A stretch of DNA of 64,000 nt from Neobacillus rhizosphaerae (GTDB lineage: Bacteria; Bacillota; Bacilli; Bacillales; Cytobacillaceae). Location of the stretch: NCBI RefSeq assembly GCF_937468385.1, contig NZ_CALBWS010000022.1, forward strand, positions 30,311-94,310, written 5' to 3'. Under the pieces are notes generated by a model. The model saw only the letters and a list, made by a program, of their open reading frames with translations, made no database searches and had not been told where the DNA came from. Within the stretch, counting starts at the first letter, position 1. The number at the start of each line of letters is the position of its first letter. This document shows, in pieces, positions 52,996-61,817 of this stretch. The translations under genes were made by a program, and so were the position numbers.

Positions 52996-53112
52996 TTGAC
53001 AAAGGTTAAGAATCATTATAAGATACAAAACGTAACAATTACGATTTAAAGACTATATCAATCTTTTACTTTACCAATAAATACTTACTCTTAATCGTAA
53101 CTATTCTAATTT
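52996..53112 (+). promoter_or_regulatory. promoter and two Zur-box-like sites of the zinc lipoprotein gene
   Basis: TTGACA (52996-53001) with TAAGAT 17 bases later forms a SigA-type promoter. AAAACGTAACAATTACGATTT (53027-53047) fits the Bacillus Zur box (AAATCGTAATnATTACGATTT) with two mismatches and lies at the start point. A weaker copy containing AATCGTAACTATT lies at 53092-53112. Repression under zinc sufficiency is inferred. Confidence 0.75.
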
Positions 53113-53141
53113 ATAAAAATGAAAGAAAGGGATGAAGACAA

Positions 53142-54080
53142 TTGAAAAGACTTTTTTTTCCATTGATAATTTTTGTATTAATCTTAAGTGGCTGCTCCAA
53201 TGCTGTTCAGACTAAAGGAGAAAATGCGAATGAAAAAACAAAAAAACTACATATCGTAACCACCTTCTATCCAATTTATTTTTTTACCCAACAAGTGGCT
53301 GGCAGTGCTGCAAACGTTGAATTATTAATCCCAAATGGTGTTGAACCCCACGACTGGGATCCAACTGCAAAGGATATGGCTAAAATCCAAGACGCAGATC
53401 TTTTTATCTATAACAGTCGGTACTTTGAAACCTGGGCGGAAAAAGTACTAAAAAGTATTAATCAATCAAACTTAAAGGTTATTGAGGCTTCCAAAGGGAT
53501 AGAATTGATAAATGCAGACTCGGAAGAGCAAGACCATCATTCCGAACATAGCACTTCTAAAGATCCTCATGTCTGGCTGTCTCCTCTATTAGCAGGGCAA
53601 GAAGTTGATACTATTGCTCAAGCAATTGAAAAGAGAGACCCCAAAAATAAGGAATTGTATCAAAAGAATGCCGAAGCTTTTAAGTCTCAACTTTCTGAAT
53701 TAGATCGCTTATACAAAGCAACCGTTGTTCAGGCAAAGAACAAGGAATTTGTTACACAGCACGCTGCATTTGGCTATTTGGCGAAACAATATGGCTTAAC
53801 GCAAATTGCGATTGCAGGACTATCCCCTGACGTTGAACCATCTCTTGGAAAATTGAAAGAATTAACGGATTTAACAAAGAAGAAAAATGTAAAGATTATT
53901 TATTTTGAAGGACTTACTTCTTCTAAAGTGGCTCAGACATTAGCCAATGAAATTGGAGCAAAAACAGAAGTCTTAAATCCATTGGAGGGCTTAACAAAAG
54001 AAGAGCAACAAAAAGGGATGAACTATATAGATGTGATGAAAAAAAATCTAGAGTCGTTAAAAAAATCACTATTAGATTAA
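53142..54080 (+). CDS. zinc ABC transporter substrate-binding lipoprotein (ZnuA/AdcA-like)
   Basis: The 312 residues start with a lipoprotein signal and lipobox LILSGCS (Cys about 18). The cluster A-I metal-binding fold has its ligands in GVEPHDWDPTAKD, KDPHVWLSPL, QHAAFGYLAKQYG and a late Glu/Asp region; a His-rich loop HHSEHS precedes the second. TTG 53142 follows AAGGGATG. Zur boxes upstream point to zinc, not manganese. The permease and ATPase genes are not adjacent. Confidence 0.9.
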   Translation: MKRLFFPLIIFVLILSGCSNAVQTKGENANEKTKKLHIVTTFYPIYFFTQQVAGSAANVELLIPNGVEPHDWDPTAKDMAKIQDADLFIYNSRYFETWAEKVLKSINQSNLKVIEASKGIELINADSEEQDHHSEHSTSKDPHVWLSPLLAGQEVDTIAQAIEKRDPKNKELYQKNAEAFKSQLSELDRLYKATVVQAKNKEFVTQHAAFGYLAKQYGLTQIAIAGLSPDVEPSLGKLKELTDLTKKKNVKIIYFEGLTSSKVAQTLANEIGAKTEVLNPLEGLTKEEQQKGMNYIDVMKKNLESLKKSLLD

Positions 54081-54183
54081 CACTCTATATTTCACTTGAA
54101 CCTTCGAATAGATTCAGGTTATACGAATAAATTAGGACTGCAGAGCATAAATCTATTTAATAACCTAAAATTAGGGGGTTATT

Positions 54184-54324
54184 ATGTTGGATGCACTTGA
54201 AATCTTTATTTGGATCCTATTATCGCTCTTAACCATTTCCTTTATTTTTTCATTATTCTTAGTCGCAAGAAAGCCGATGGCTGGAAAACGAAAGAAAGAT
54301 AAAAGGTTCAGTGAGTATATGTAA
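54184..54324 (+). CDS. short single-helix membrane protein
   Basis: The 46 residues contain one membrane helix (IFIWILLSLLTISFIFSLFL) and a short basic tail (KPMAGKRKKDKRFSEYM). AGGGGG lies five bases before ATG. Too short for length-filtered gene calling. Not recognised; its position after the zinc lipoprotein gene is probably incidental. Confidence 0.6.
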   Translation: MLDALEIFIWILLSLLTISFIFSLFLVARKPMAGKRKKDKRFSEYM

Positions 54325-54325
54325 C

Positions 54326-54338
54326 GGTGTCAGGCACC
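54326..54338. repeat. GGTGTCAGGCACC palindrome
   Basis: The 13-base intergenic palindrome seen four other times in gaps of the window. Confidence 0.8.
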
Positions 54339-54342
54339 AAAT

Positions 54343-54374
54343 AAAACAGACCGAACACTCGTCCGGTCTGTTTT
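54343..54374. terminator. terminator between the small gene and the MFS gene
   Basis: Stem AAAACAGACCG / CGGTCTGTTTT with U tracts on both strands; serves the converging MFS exporter and the small gene. Confidence 0.8.
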
Positions 54375-54386
54375 CTGATTTATGAT

Positions 54387-55718
54387 CTAGGATGGACTTT
54401 CACTCAAAGCACCCGTTTTAGCCGGGATGAGGAAACTCAACATTACGGTAACGAGACTCAAACATAGTGCGTAAAGAAACACGTTTTGCATCCCGATGAC
54501 AATGTTCGCTGCATGGTTAAGAATCAGCCCCATTACCGTAACCCCGATAGAGGTTCCAATATTTCTCAAGAACATTTGCAGTGAAGTCGACACCCCTTTG
54601 ATGGAAGAATCAGCAAATTCTTGAGAAGCAATCGTTCCAACCGCAAATAATAAACCAAAGGAAAATCCCTGTATAGTCAAAATGATAAACAAATTAGTAT
54701 AGGATAAATCCTTTATGAATATAAACAATGCCAGTCCGGAAATAGCTGTAATCAAGCTTCCAGTGATAAACAAAGGTTTATAACCAAAACGGAGAATCCA
54801 ATTTCCTGCAGGAGTACTGCCAAACATCCACCCCACGGCAATACTTAAGAGAATCAAGCCGCTTTTATAAATACTCATATGAGCGCCTTCCTGAAGAAAC
54901 AACGGAATAAAATTCGACGTTCCGAAAAAGGACAAGCAATAAACTAACATGAAAAGGTTGGTCATCAGAATACCTTTATTTTTAAACAGCGCTACTGGAA
55001 GGAATGGATGTGTTTCTTTCCTTTCCACTAATGCAAATACAATCAAACCAATAAAACCAATGATAACGTACCAAATGGAATTACTCATGTTCGTTGCTAA
55101 CAATAAGAGCGTAATGGAAGCTCCGAATAAGAAGAAACCTTTAAAATCGATATGAGTCTTTTTAAATTCAATTTGTTCCTTATAAGGAAGCAAGCAAAGC
55201 ACAGTGGCAATGCCAATCGGGATATTGATAAAGAAAATCCATCTCCATGTCAATGCTTCTACAAAAAACGAGCCCAATACAGGACCGACAATCGAAGATA
55301 GGGCCCAAATACTGCTAAATACCGCTTGGATCCTGCCGCGCTTTTCAATAGTAAACAAGTCACCTACGATGATCATCGAGAGCGGAACCATGCCACCAGC
55401 TCCCAACCCTTGAACGCCCCTGTAAATAACGAGCATAACCATTGAATTCGCCATTCCACAAAGGATCGAGCCAAGAGTGAAAATCCCAACAGATATTATT
55501 AATAGCCTTTTTCGTCCATACATATCAGATAGTTTCCCATAAAGCGGGACCGTCACCGTACTTGCTAACATATAGACAACAAAAATCCAGGCAAATAGCT
55601 CCATTCCTCCAAGCTGTTTTACAATTGTTGGGCTCGCCGTTTGCATAATATTGGCATCCAGTGCCGAAATAAGGGTTGTAATCACAAGCCCCCAAAATAC
55701 AAATTTATTTTTCCCCAT
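54387..55718 (-). CDS. MFS multidrug efflux transporter (EmrB/QacA-like)
   Basis: The 443 residues contain about 12-14 membrane helices. DHA motifs include the loop LYGKLSDMYGRKRLL between helices 2 and 3 and GLGAGGMVPLSMIIVG, with GPVLGSFFVEALTWRWIFFI in helix 5. No regulator is adjacent. It exports drugs or dyes by proton antiport. Starts ATG 55718 behind AGGAGG-type sequence. Confidence 0.9.
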   Translation of the reverse strand: MGKNKFVFWGLVITTLISALDANIMQTASPTIVKQLGGMELFAWIFVVYMLASTVTVPLYGKLSDMYGRKRLLIISVGIFTLGSILCGMANSMVMLVIYRGVQGLGAGGMVPLSMIIVGDLFTIEKRGRIQAVFSSIWALSSIVGPVLGSFFVEALTWRWIFFINIPIGIATVLCLLPYKEQIEFKKTHIDFKGFFLFGASITLLLLATNMSNSIWYVIIGFIGLIVFALVERKETHPFLPVALFKNKGILMTNLFMLVYCLSFFGTSNFIPLFLQEGAHMSIYKSGLILLSIAVGWMFGSTPAGNWILRFGYKPLFITGSLITAISGLALFIFIKDLSYTNLFIILTIQGFSFGLLFAVGTIASQEFADSSIKGVSTSLQMFLRNIGTSIGVTVMGLILNHAANIVIGMQNVFLYALCLSLVTVMLSFLIPAKTGALSESPS

Positions 55719-55895
55719 AGAAACCTCCTAAGTTGATAAACCAGTTGAATATTTCCTCTTTTTTACATATTTTTTTACACTTCAACCATTATAACAAAAT
55801 TTCTCGAAATATATTTAACTATTTATGAAATCTTAAGTAAGCCCCAACAACAAAAGACCCCAACAATGAATTAGAGTCCTCAATTATTATTTTTT

Positions 55896-57140
55896 TTAAT
55901 GTTTAAAGCTCAATTCCTTACTCAATAACTTCTGAGTAATCGTTGGCAGCATAATTTCTACGGTGGTTCCTTCCTTTTCCTTACTGTGAATGGTTAACTC
56001 TCCGTTATGACTTTCGATAATTTTAAAGCAGGTCATAAGACCGAGACCCGTCCCCTTTTCCTTCGTGGTATAGAATGGCTCCCCAAGTGTGTGAATACGT
56101 TCTTTCGGAATCCCCACGCCCTGATCGACAATTTGAATAGAAACATTCCCTTCTCCCTTTGCCATTACCTTAACCTCTATATTTCCTCCGCCCGGCATAG
56201 CCTCAATCGCATTCTTTAGAAGGTTTAGAAAAACCTGTTTTAGCTGATTTTCTTCGCAGCTTATCATTGGTAAATCACTTTCATATTCGAAGAAAATCTG
56301 TACATTGTTCAATATAGATTGGGTATTAATTAACGTTACTACATCTTTTATTAATACCTTTACATCTTGTTCTACAAACACAGCAGCCGACGGTTTGGCA
56401 AGAACTAGGAATTCACCAACAATGTCGTTTATCCTTTCAAGCTCAGACAGAACAATATCATAATATTCATCCTGGAGCTGGTTAGACTTGAATAACTGAA
56501 TAAATCCTTTAATAGAAGTGAGCGGATTACGGATTTCATGGGCAATACCTGCAGCCATTTGACCCAACAATGCCAGTTTTTCAGACTTTTGCAGCAGCCG
56601 TTCCGTTTGTTCTCTTCTTTCCGTTATATCCTTCCCGATGGAAAGTATGGCCTCTTTTCCACCAAAAACGATAAACAAAGAAGAAACCTCATAGAAAAAC
56701 AATGTTCCATCCAAACGCTTGGCTTTGTATTCAATCGTGTTTACCGGCTGTTTTGCTTTCTTTATCTGCTTAAATCGTTCCAATAAGCGATTTTCATACT
56801 CAGGAACAATAAAATCAAAAATAGATTTACCGATTACTTCATCTTTTTGGGTAGCTCCAACCATGAAAACAGCTGCATTATTGGCAAAAATAATCTTATG
56901 TTCCTCGGAGATATAAACCGGCTCAGGCAATGAATCTATCAATTTCTTATAGCTTTCTTCACTAGCACGTGCTTTTTTTTCATAGTAGCGTGCCTTATCA
57001 AATTGCCATCCCACCACCCAAGCAATAAGTGAAAAAATAAAAAAGTCTACCGTAAAAAATGGCTTATCATGAAAATAGAGCTGGTAGGAAGTAAATAGGA
57101 TGGAAATGACCAGAAGAATAATTTGTCCTGATTTTTTCAT
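55896..57140 (-). CDS. PAS-domain sensor histidine kinase (sporulation-kinase-like)
   Basis: The 414 residues have two short membrane helices (about 5-47) with almost no extracellular loop, one PAS domain (about 61-175), HisKA with the phospho-accepting His about 201 (AAGIAHEIRNPLTSIKGFIQ) and HATPase_c with GVGIPKERI and GTGLGL. No response regulator is next to it. The combination and H-box resemble KinB/KinE-type kinases that feed Spo0F. The signal is unknown. Confidence 0.88.
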   Translation of the reverse strand: MKKSGQIILLVISILFTSYQLYFHDKPFFTVDFFIFSLIAWVVGWQFDKARYYEKKARASEESYKKLIDSLPEPVYISEEHKIIFANNAAVFMVGATQKDEVIGKSIFDFIVPEYENRLLERFKQIKKAKQPVNTIEYKAKRLDGTLFFYEVSSLFIVFGGKEAILSIGKDITERREQTERLLQKSEKLALLGQMAAGIAHEIRNPLTSIKGFIQLFKSNQLQDEYYDIVLSELERINDIVGEFLVLAKPSAAVFVEQDVKVLIKDVVTLINTQSILNNVQIFFEYESDLPMISCEENQLKQVFLNLLKNAIEAMPGGGNIEVKVMAKGEGNVSIQIVDQGVGIPKERIHTLGEPFYTTKEKGTGLGLMTCFKIIESHNGELTIHSKEKEGTTVEIMLPTITQKLLSKELSFKH

Positions 57141-57356
57141 TTCTTTGTCCTCATATTAGGAATAGTTTCTTTTATTAATTCGACATGTCCCTATATTTCC
57201 CTTCACTTATTTCTATTTCTCTGTAATTTATGGAAAATAAATGATGAAAGCATAGAATAGAGGTATCGTGGAGGAGGAATGGGGAAATGTCTATACACGC
57301 ATTCCTATAGACACATACACTATCTCGTATTAAAAAATTGACGAGGAGAGATATTT

Positions 57357-57824
57357 GTGGAAAAAAAGCACTTTGTAAGTTCAAATCTAATGCCCAACCA
57401 ACCGATGGTAAGTGCGAATATAATGCCCACCCAGCCAACAATGCCAACAAATGTTATACCAAATATACCCTATATAGCTCCACAGGTTTATCCGCAACAA
57501 ACTTGTTACCCAACTTATCATGATTGTTGTTATCCAATGCATGATCCATGTTGTCCACCACTGATGCATGACCCATGTTGTCCACCACTGATGCATGACC
57601 CATGTTGTCCACCACTGATGCATGACCCTTGTTGTCCACCACTGATGCATGACCCTTGTTGTCCACCACTGATGCATGACCCATGTTGTCCACCACCGAT
57701 GTTTAACCCATGTTGTCCGCCGCCGATGTTTAACCCATGTTGTCCACCGCCGATGTTTAACCCATGTTGTCCACCGCCGATGCCTAATCCATGTTGCTTT
57801 CCAATGCATCCCCCTTGCTGCTGA
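57357..57824 (+). CDS. Cys/Pro/Met-rich repetitive protein, coat-like
   Basis: The 155 residues have a Met/Pro/Gln-rich N-terminus and a C-terminal block of about ten nine-residue repeats: LMHDPCCPP (five) then MFNPCCPPP (three) and related ends. About 30 Cys are present as CC pairs, suggesting disulfide crosslinking in a spore coat or crust, as with CotY/CotZ or CotD. GTG 57357 follows GAGGAGAG. DNA repeats of 27 bases allow length change. Function inferred from composition. Confidence 0.65.
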   Translation: MEKKHFVSSNLMPNQPMVSANIMPTQPTMPTNVIPNIPYIAPQVYPQQTCYPTYHDCCYPMHDPCCPPLMHDPCCPPLMHDPCCPPLMHDPCCPPLMHDPCCPPLMHDPCCPPPMFNPCCPPPMFNPCCPPPMFNPCCPPPMPNPCCFPMHPPCC

Positions 57825-57861
57825 CCTTAATAGTAATTTTTAATTTCGGGCGCCATCCAGA

Positions 57862-57910
57862 TAACTAAGAAATAATCCACCCCTATCAAGGGTGGATTAT
57901 TTCTTAGTTA
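57862..57910. terminator. perfect 21-bp hairpin terminator
   Basis: Arms at 57862-57882 and 57890-57910 are exact reverse complements (contains AATAATCCACCC). It lies between converging genes and has T-rich sequence on the plus side. Confidence 0.75.
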
Positions 57911-57952
57911 AGTCTCAACATGACTACGATTTTTTTACGAGATTGATGGAAA

Positions 57953-58813
57953 TCAATTTTTTCTTAAAAATCTACCAATTACGCGCAAATACTCTTCCTC
58001 TTCCTCTAAATATGGCATATGGGCACTATTCTCAAACACATGTAATTGCGAATTAGGCGTCTGATTGCTGTAATACTCTGTTGTCTCCGGAGTGGCCTCA
58101 TCATAACGCCCACATGTATAAAGAGTTGGACAAGTGATTTCCTTTAACCGGGAGGTACAATCAAAAGTCTTCAGATTACCCTTCACAATAAATTCCGAAG
58201 GACCCCACATAATATTGTAGATTTCAGGATTTCTAAATTGTGCCCCTTGGCTCAAGTGTTCTGGTTTTGGAATTCGACAAACGAAATGTTTGTTAAATAC
58301 CTCAATCGCCCCTGTAAATTCATCAGAATCGGTTGTACCATTTTCTTCACATCTTTGAATGGTTTCTTGAATTTCGACGGGTAGCTTTTGCAGATTGCGT
58401 TTTTGGTCTTGTTCCCATAAAGGAGCGCTAAGGCATGGGCTTGAAAAAATAACACTTTTCACCCCGCTTGGCTTAGTTAAGCAATAGGCAGCCGCAAGCG
58501 TTGTCCCCCATGAATGGCCGAGTATATGTACTTCATCAAGGTTCAGTGCTTCTCTTACCTGAGCTAATTCCTCCACAAACCGCTCAATCCGCCATAACGA
58601 TTTATCGGTTGGCCTTTCCGACTTCCCACACCCTAACTGATCATAAAGGATAACCGGGCGCTCCACTGCAAGCTCCTTCAGTCCCTGTAGCGAATAACAG
58701 GACGAACCCGGTCCTCCGTGCAAAATAATAACAGGAGTCTCCCCCATCCCGTTATCAAATTTTTGATACCAAACCTTACCCCCGGTTACCTCGATGTAGC
58801 CATCCTCATGCAT
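57953..58813 (-). CDS. prolyl aminopeptidase (proline iminopeptidase)
   Basis: The 286-residue alpha/beta hydrolase has the family signature HGGPGSSCYSL (oxyanion), GHSWGTTLAAAY (nucleophile Ser), CGRYDEATPE (Asp) and ENSAHMPYLEEEEEYL (His). The HGGPG and RYDE patterns identify the tricorn-factor F1/Pip group, which releases N-terminal proline. No signal peptide, so cytosolic. The gene stands alone. Confidence 0.9.
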   Translation of the reverse strand: MHEDGYIEVTGGKVWYQKFDNGMGETPVIILHGGPGSSCYSLQGLKELAVERPVILYDQLGCGKSERPTDKSLWRIERFVEELAQVREALNLDEVHILGHSWGTTLAAAYCLTKPSGVKSVIFSSPCLSAPLWEQDQKRNLQKLPVEIQETIQRCEENGTTDSDEFTGAIEVFNKHFVCRIPKPEHLSQGAQFRNPEIYNIMWGPSEFIVKGNLKTFDCTSRLKEITCPTLYTCGRYDEATPETTEYYSNQTPNSQLHVFENSAHMPYLEEEEEYLRVIGRFLRKN

Positions 58814-59279
58814 AATGATTTCTCCCTAATGTAAATTGTTTGTTCAAGTGATATAGAAATACATCCAATCGCTAGTTCAATCCATTTGGTTTGGACTTAA
58901 TCTTCATTTAATATACAGTTTTTTTGGAATTAATGAAATACTTTCGTCCATTCTTTTCTTTGTTAGAAACCAATCGTATATTGCTTAACCTTGATGACCA
59001 TGAAATCGAAAGAAATCAAAGTATTCCAACTAAAAAAATCATCCAGCTTGTAATCAAATCTGAATGATCGTTCTTATGTTCGATAAAGATTAATGACATC
59101 TTTTAACGCAGCTGCAGCAGCCCCTACCGGATTTGAAGCACCGCCGGTACGCAACAGTCCCATAACCAGCGACAATGATTCTTCTCCGCATGGCAACCTC
59201 CCATTTTTTTAACCTCATACAAAAAGTGAATATGAAGGTAATATCATCGATTCTAAAAGTAAGGAGCAGTAACTTTCTT
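58814..59279. other. gap holding a possible 40-codon gene
   Basis: On the minus strand, 59074-59196 encodes SLSLVMGLLRTGGASNPVGA then AAAALKDVINLYRT and a stop, from TTG 59196. The composition (Gly/Ala-rich turn, then helix) is protein-like and GGAGG lies directly upstream, though too close for good spacing. An overlapping frame also opens. I would not call it with confidence. No other signal in the gap. Confidence 0.3.
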
Positions 59280-59630
59280 TTATTTTCGGGGATGATAGCC
59301 ACTTTCTCCATATGGCTGAAGATGATCTAGCCACTTTTCTTCTAGCTTTTGTAGCTCTTCTTTCTCGTTGAAATAGGCTGTTTCTTTCTTTTTAAGAATT
59401 TCCAGTACCTCAAATTCAAAGGAGTCCTTTCCATATACCAACCATTCTTTTTGCAACTCTTTATTCTTGTATCCGTCCATATCCAGCATGAACTTAACTC
59501 CATTTAAGGTTTTCAAATTCCTGGTGCTTCCAATAAAAATCTTTTGATTTTTGGTATTCTTGATTTGAAAGATTCCTGCTTCAATTGCCGTTTCCTTATA
59601 CAGCTGCTTTAATTCTTTTTTTCGATCCAT
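59280..59630 (-). CDS. GIY-YIG nuclease-family protein
   Basis: The 116 residues contain the GIY-YIG core with substitutions: AGIFQIKNTKNQKIFIGSTR (GIF/FIG for GIY/YIG), then KELQKEWLVYGKDSFEFEVL and KLEEKWLDHLQPYGESGYHP. This small-family variant is common in Firmicutes beside DUF2087 regulators, as here. ATG 59630 is favoured with GAAAGGTGG upstream. Whether it is an active nuclease is unknown. Confidence 0.8.
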   Translation of the reverse strand: MDRKKELKQLYKETAIEAGIFQIKNTKNQKIFIGSTRNLKTLNGVKFMLDMDGYKNKELQKEWLVYGKDSFEFEVLEILKKKETAYFNEKEELQKLEEKWLDHLQPYGESGYHPRK

Positions 59631-59652
59631 TTTATTTACCACCTTTCACTCA

Positions 59653-60408
59653 TTATTTTTTTACCCAATATTGGCTGCCGTCAGGTTTTCGGTCTAAAAA
59701 TCCGTACTCTATTAAATATCTTCTTATAAGGACATAATCATCATAAAAGAAGTTCAAAAACTGATTTATTTCCTGTTCATCATACGTTCTTTCCCTATTT
59801 AGCTGGTTAACAATCTCTCTAAGTACAACGAGTTTTTGCTTTTCTTTCAGTGGGAACTTTTTTACCCGGCCTTCTAAACCTTCCGGGAAAAATTTCTTCA
59901 CAATTTCCTCTTGTTCTTCTTTTGTAAGATTATAGCGCTCATCCAACAACCTAGCTGTTTTCGGAATCGAAACAAAAGCTGGGGCATGTTTGTCTTTTTC
60001 CTTTAATAATTCCATTATCGTTAGAAAAGTCCTGGCCTGACGTTCTTTTTCTTTTAAGGAGAACCGATGATGCCTTATGGTCGAGGCACTGCCAATACCC
60101 ATTTCTTTTTGTACTTCTGTATCGTTTTTTCCCTGATAAAACAAACGAAGAAGCTGATTCTGATGATCAGTGAGCCCTGTTAATTTCTTATCAAGTTCGA
60201 GCAAATAGGCAAAAACCGAATGATGAGTATGGTTAATATGGACCCTCATAAAGCGTTCTGCTTCGTATAGAATCCCGTCATTAGGATAAACAATCCCCTT
60301 TTCTATTATCTCGCCGCATAAAAGGCATATAAACGAATCTGAGTTCTCCATATACCCACGCTTAAGTTCTTCAATTGAAGCATTCCAAAATATTTCCGAA
60401 AGCTCCAT
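59653..60408 (-). CDS. DUF2087 transcriptional regulator
   Basis: The 251 residues have an N-terminal segment with CxxC and HxxxH (SFICLLCGEIIE, HINHTHH), a helix-turn-helix like that of LuxR proteins (LTDHQNQLLRLFYQGKNDTE then VQKEMGIGSASTIRHHRFSL) and a C-terminal DUF2087 domain (KKFPLKEKQKLVVLREIVNQ to YGFLDRKPDGSQYWVKK). The Cys/His set could bind zinc. It precedes the GIY-YIG gene by 22 bases and is probably co-transcribed. Confidence 0.85.
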   Translation of the reverse strand: MELSEIFWNASIEELKRGYMENSDSFICLLCGEIIEKGIVYPNDGILYEAERFMRVHINHTHHSVFAYLLELDKKLTGLTDHQNQLLRLFYQGKNDTEVQKEMGIGSASTIRHHRFSLKEKERQARTFLTIMELLKEKDKHAPAFVSIPKTARLLDERYNLTKEEQEEIVKKFFPEGLEGRVKKFPLKEKQKLVVLREIVNQLNRERTYDEQEINQFLNFFYDDYVLIRRYLIEYGFLDRKPDGSQYWVKK

Positions 60409-60513
60409 ACTTCAAACACCTGCCATTTTCGTTTGTTCTTTTACAAACGTATTTTTAATTTGTTTGTATATTTATCAATATGTTAATTTAAAGTTTGCAT
60501 GTTGTCAATGAAT

Positions 60514-60547
60514 AAAAAAGACCCAACATCCTACAACATGTTGGGTC
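60514..60547 (-). terminator. terminator of the M50-like protein gene
   Basis: Perfect 10-bp stem GACCCAACAT / ATGTTGGGTC; the minus-strand transcript ends in six Us. Confidence 0.78.
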
Positions 60548-60640
60548 CAGAAGTATAGCTTCTCTCAAATAGGTCCACTATTTGGATATGGTAGCTCATT
60601 CATCCGTTTCTTATCCACTTTAATCACTCACTCTGATAAA

Positions 60641-61591
60641 TTAAATCCTCGGATTGATGTATTTTTTCATTAGGTAGAAAAGAAAACTTAATGCAAGATT
60701 AATCAGCGAAAAGAATAACGCAATGCTTGAAAAAGCTAGGATATAGGCATTATATTCGGCGAGTTTTACAATCATCTGATAACTATCCCACTGAAGAACC
60801 CCTGAAACTATGTTAAATAACACCAGCACGAAGAAAATCATTAGAAGCCCACGGGCAGACCCTTGAATATCCGCTTTGCTTAAGGCAATATGGGAAGAAA
60901 TACTGATGGCCAGCACCAAAAATAACCAAAAAAGTGGATTGATTAGATTTTCAACGGTAAAGAGACCTTTGGTTAACGCTAACACAGCTCCCCCTGCCAT
61001 CTTAACTACATTCACATCCAGTATTTCTAAAGAAACATGTTGATGAATGTAGGCCTTAAAAACAATATAGGATTTGGGCACCAGCAAATACATTCCTAAA
61101 ACCAACGCCCCGATGCCACTAAAAATAGGCCCCATTCCGATAAAAAAATTCCCCACCTTCTGAAACATACTATTTCTGTTATAAGAGTGCTCGACATACC
61201 CAAGCACACCAGTAGGGCTGTTTACTTGCAACAACTTTACCCTTGTTACCCGATGTCCCCAAATAAAACATTGGATAAGATGGCCGATTTCGTGGATAGG
61301 AGTACCTATCCACGCGGTTACTAATACCGCACGCGGTCCAAAGGTTCTGACTAAGAAAGTACTAGCGTATCGTTCAAAGACCCCCAAAATGAAGCCGACT
61401 GCCACCAAAATACCAAAAAGGTACAACAACTCAATCAAGCTTACAAGCAGGATATGTAAAAAAGATAATAGGATATTCATATTAGGTAAAGGATTCCTTT
61501 CGGGAAAATTCTTATTCTTTTCCTTCATGTTATACCATGTTCGCAGGAAACATTCATTCCTTATGACTCTACCTATTAAATAGAAAGGCAT
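60641..61591 (-). CDS. M50-like membrane metalloprotease of unknown role
   Basis: Up to 316 residues, six or seven membrane segments. The sequence TAWIGTPIHEIGHLIQCFIW holds the HExxH zinc site (about residues 100-104) in a helix, and SKADIQGSARG could be the later Asp ligand, as in site-2 proteases. No PDZ domain. The start is uncertain: the first 37 codons before MNILLSFLH have no clear ribosome site. It may process a membrane regulator; target unknown. Confidence 0.7.
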   Translation of the reverse strand: MPFYLIGRVIRNECFLRTWYNMKEKNKNFPERNPLPNMNILLSFLHILLVSLIELLYLFGILVAVGFILGVFERYASTFLVRTFGPRAVLVTAWIGTPIHEIGHLIQCFIWGHRVTRVKLLQVNSPTGVLGYVEHSYNRNSMFQKVGNFFIGMGPIFSGIGALVLGMYLLVPKSYIVFKAYIHQHVSLEILDVNVVKMAGGAVLALTKGLFTVENLINPLFWLFLVLAISISSHIALSKADIQGSARGLLMIFFVLVLFNIVSGVLQWDSYQMIVKLAEYNAYILAFSSIALFFSLINLALSFLFYLMKKYINPRI

Positions 61592-61717
61592 GTGATTGAT
61601 TTCCCCGCTTTATTACGGCGGATTTCCTCTATTAAAGCTGTAATATTCTCCAATGATAAAAACTTCCAATTTAAACAGTTAGGTAATATAAATTGGATAA
61701 TGGAATCTAATATAACC

Positions 61718-61753
61718 AAAAAGCTTGAGGATATTTTTTCCTCAAGCTTTTTT
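61718..61753 (-). terminator. terminator of the TerC-family gene
   Basis: Stem AAAAGCTTGAGG / CCTCAAGCTTTT with U tract in the minus-strand transcript. Confidence 0.82.
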
Positions 61754-61817
61754 GATGCCATTTAATGTGTCGTTTTTTCGCCGTCTGATCGTTTATGAAA
61801 GATTTGAAGTAGTAGTT

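Noticed and set aside
57387..57809. Long minus-strand frames opposite the Cys-rich gene
   Set aside because: They arise from the 27-base repeat having no stop in any frame; the Trp/Arg/His-rich product is not plausible.
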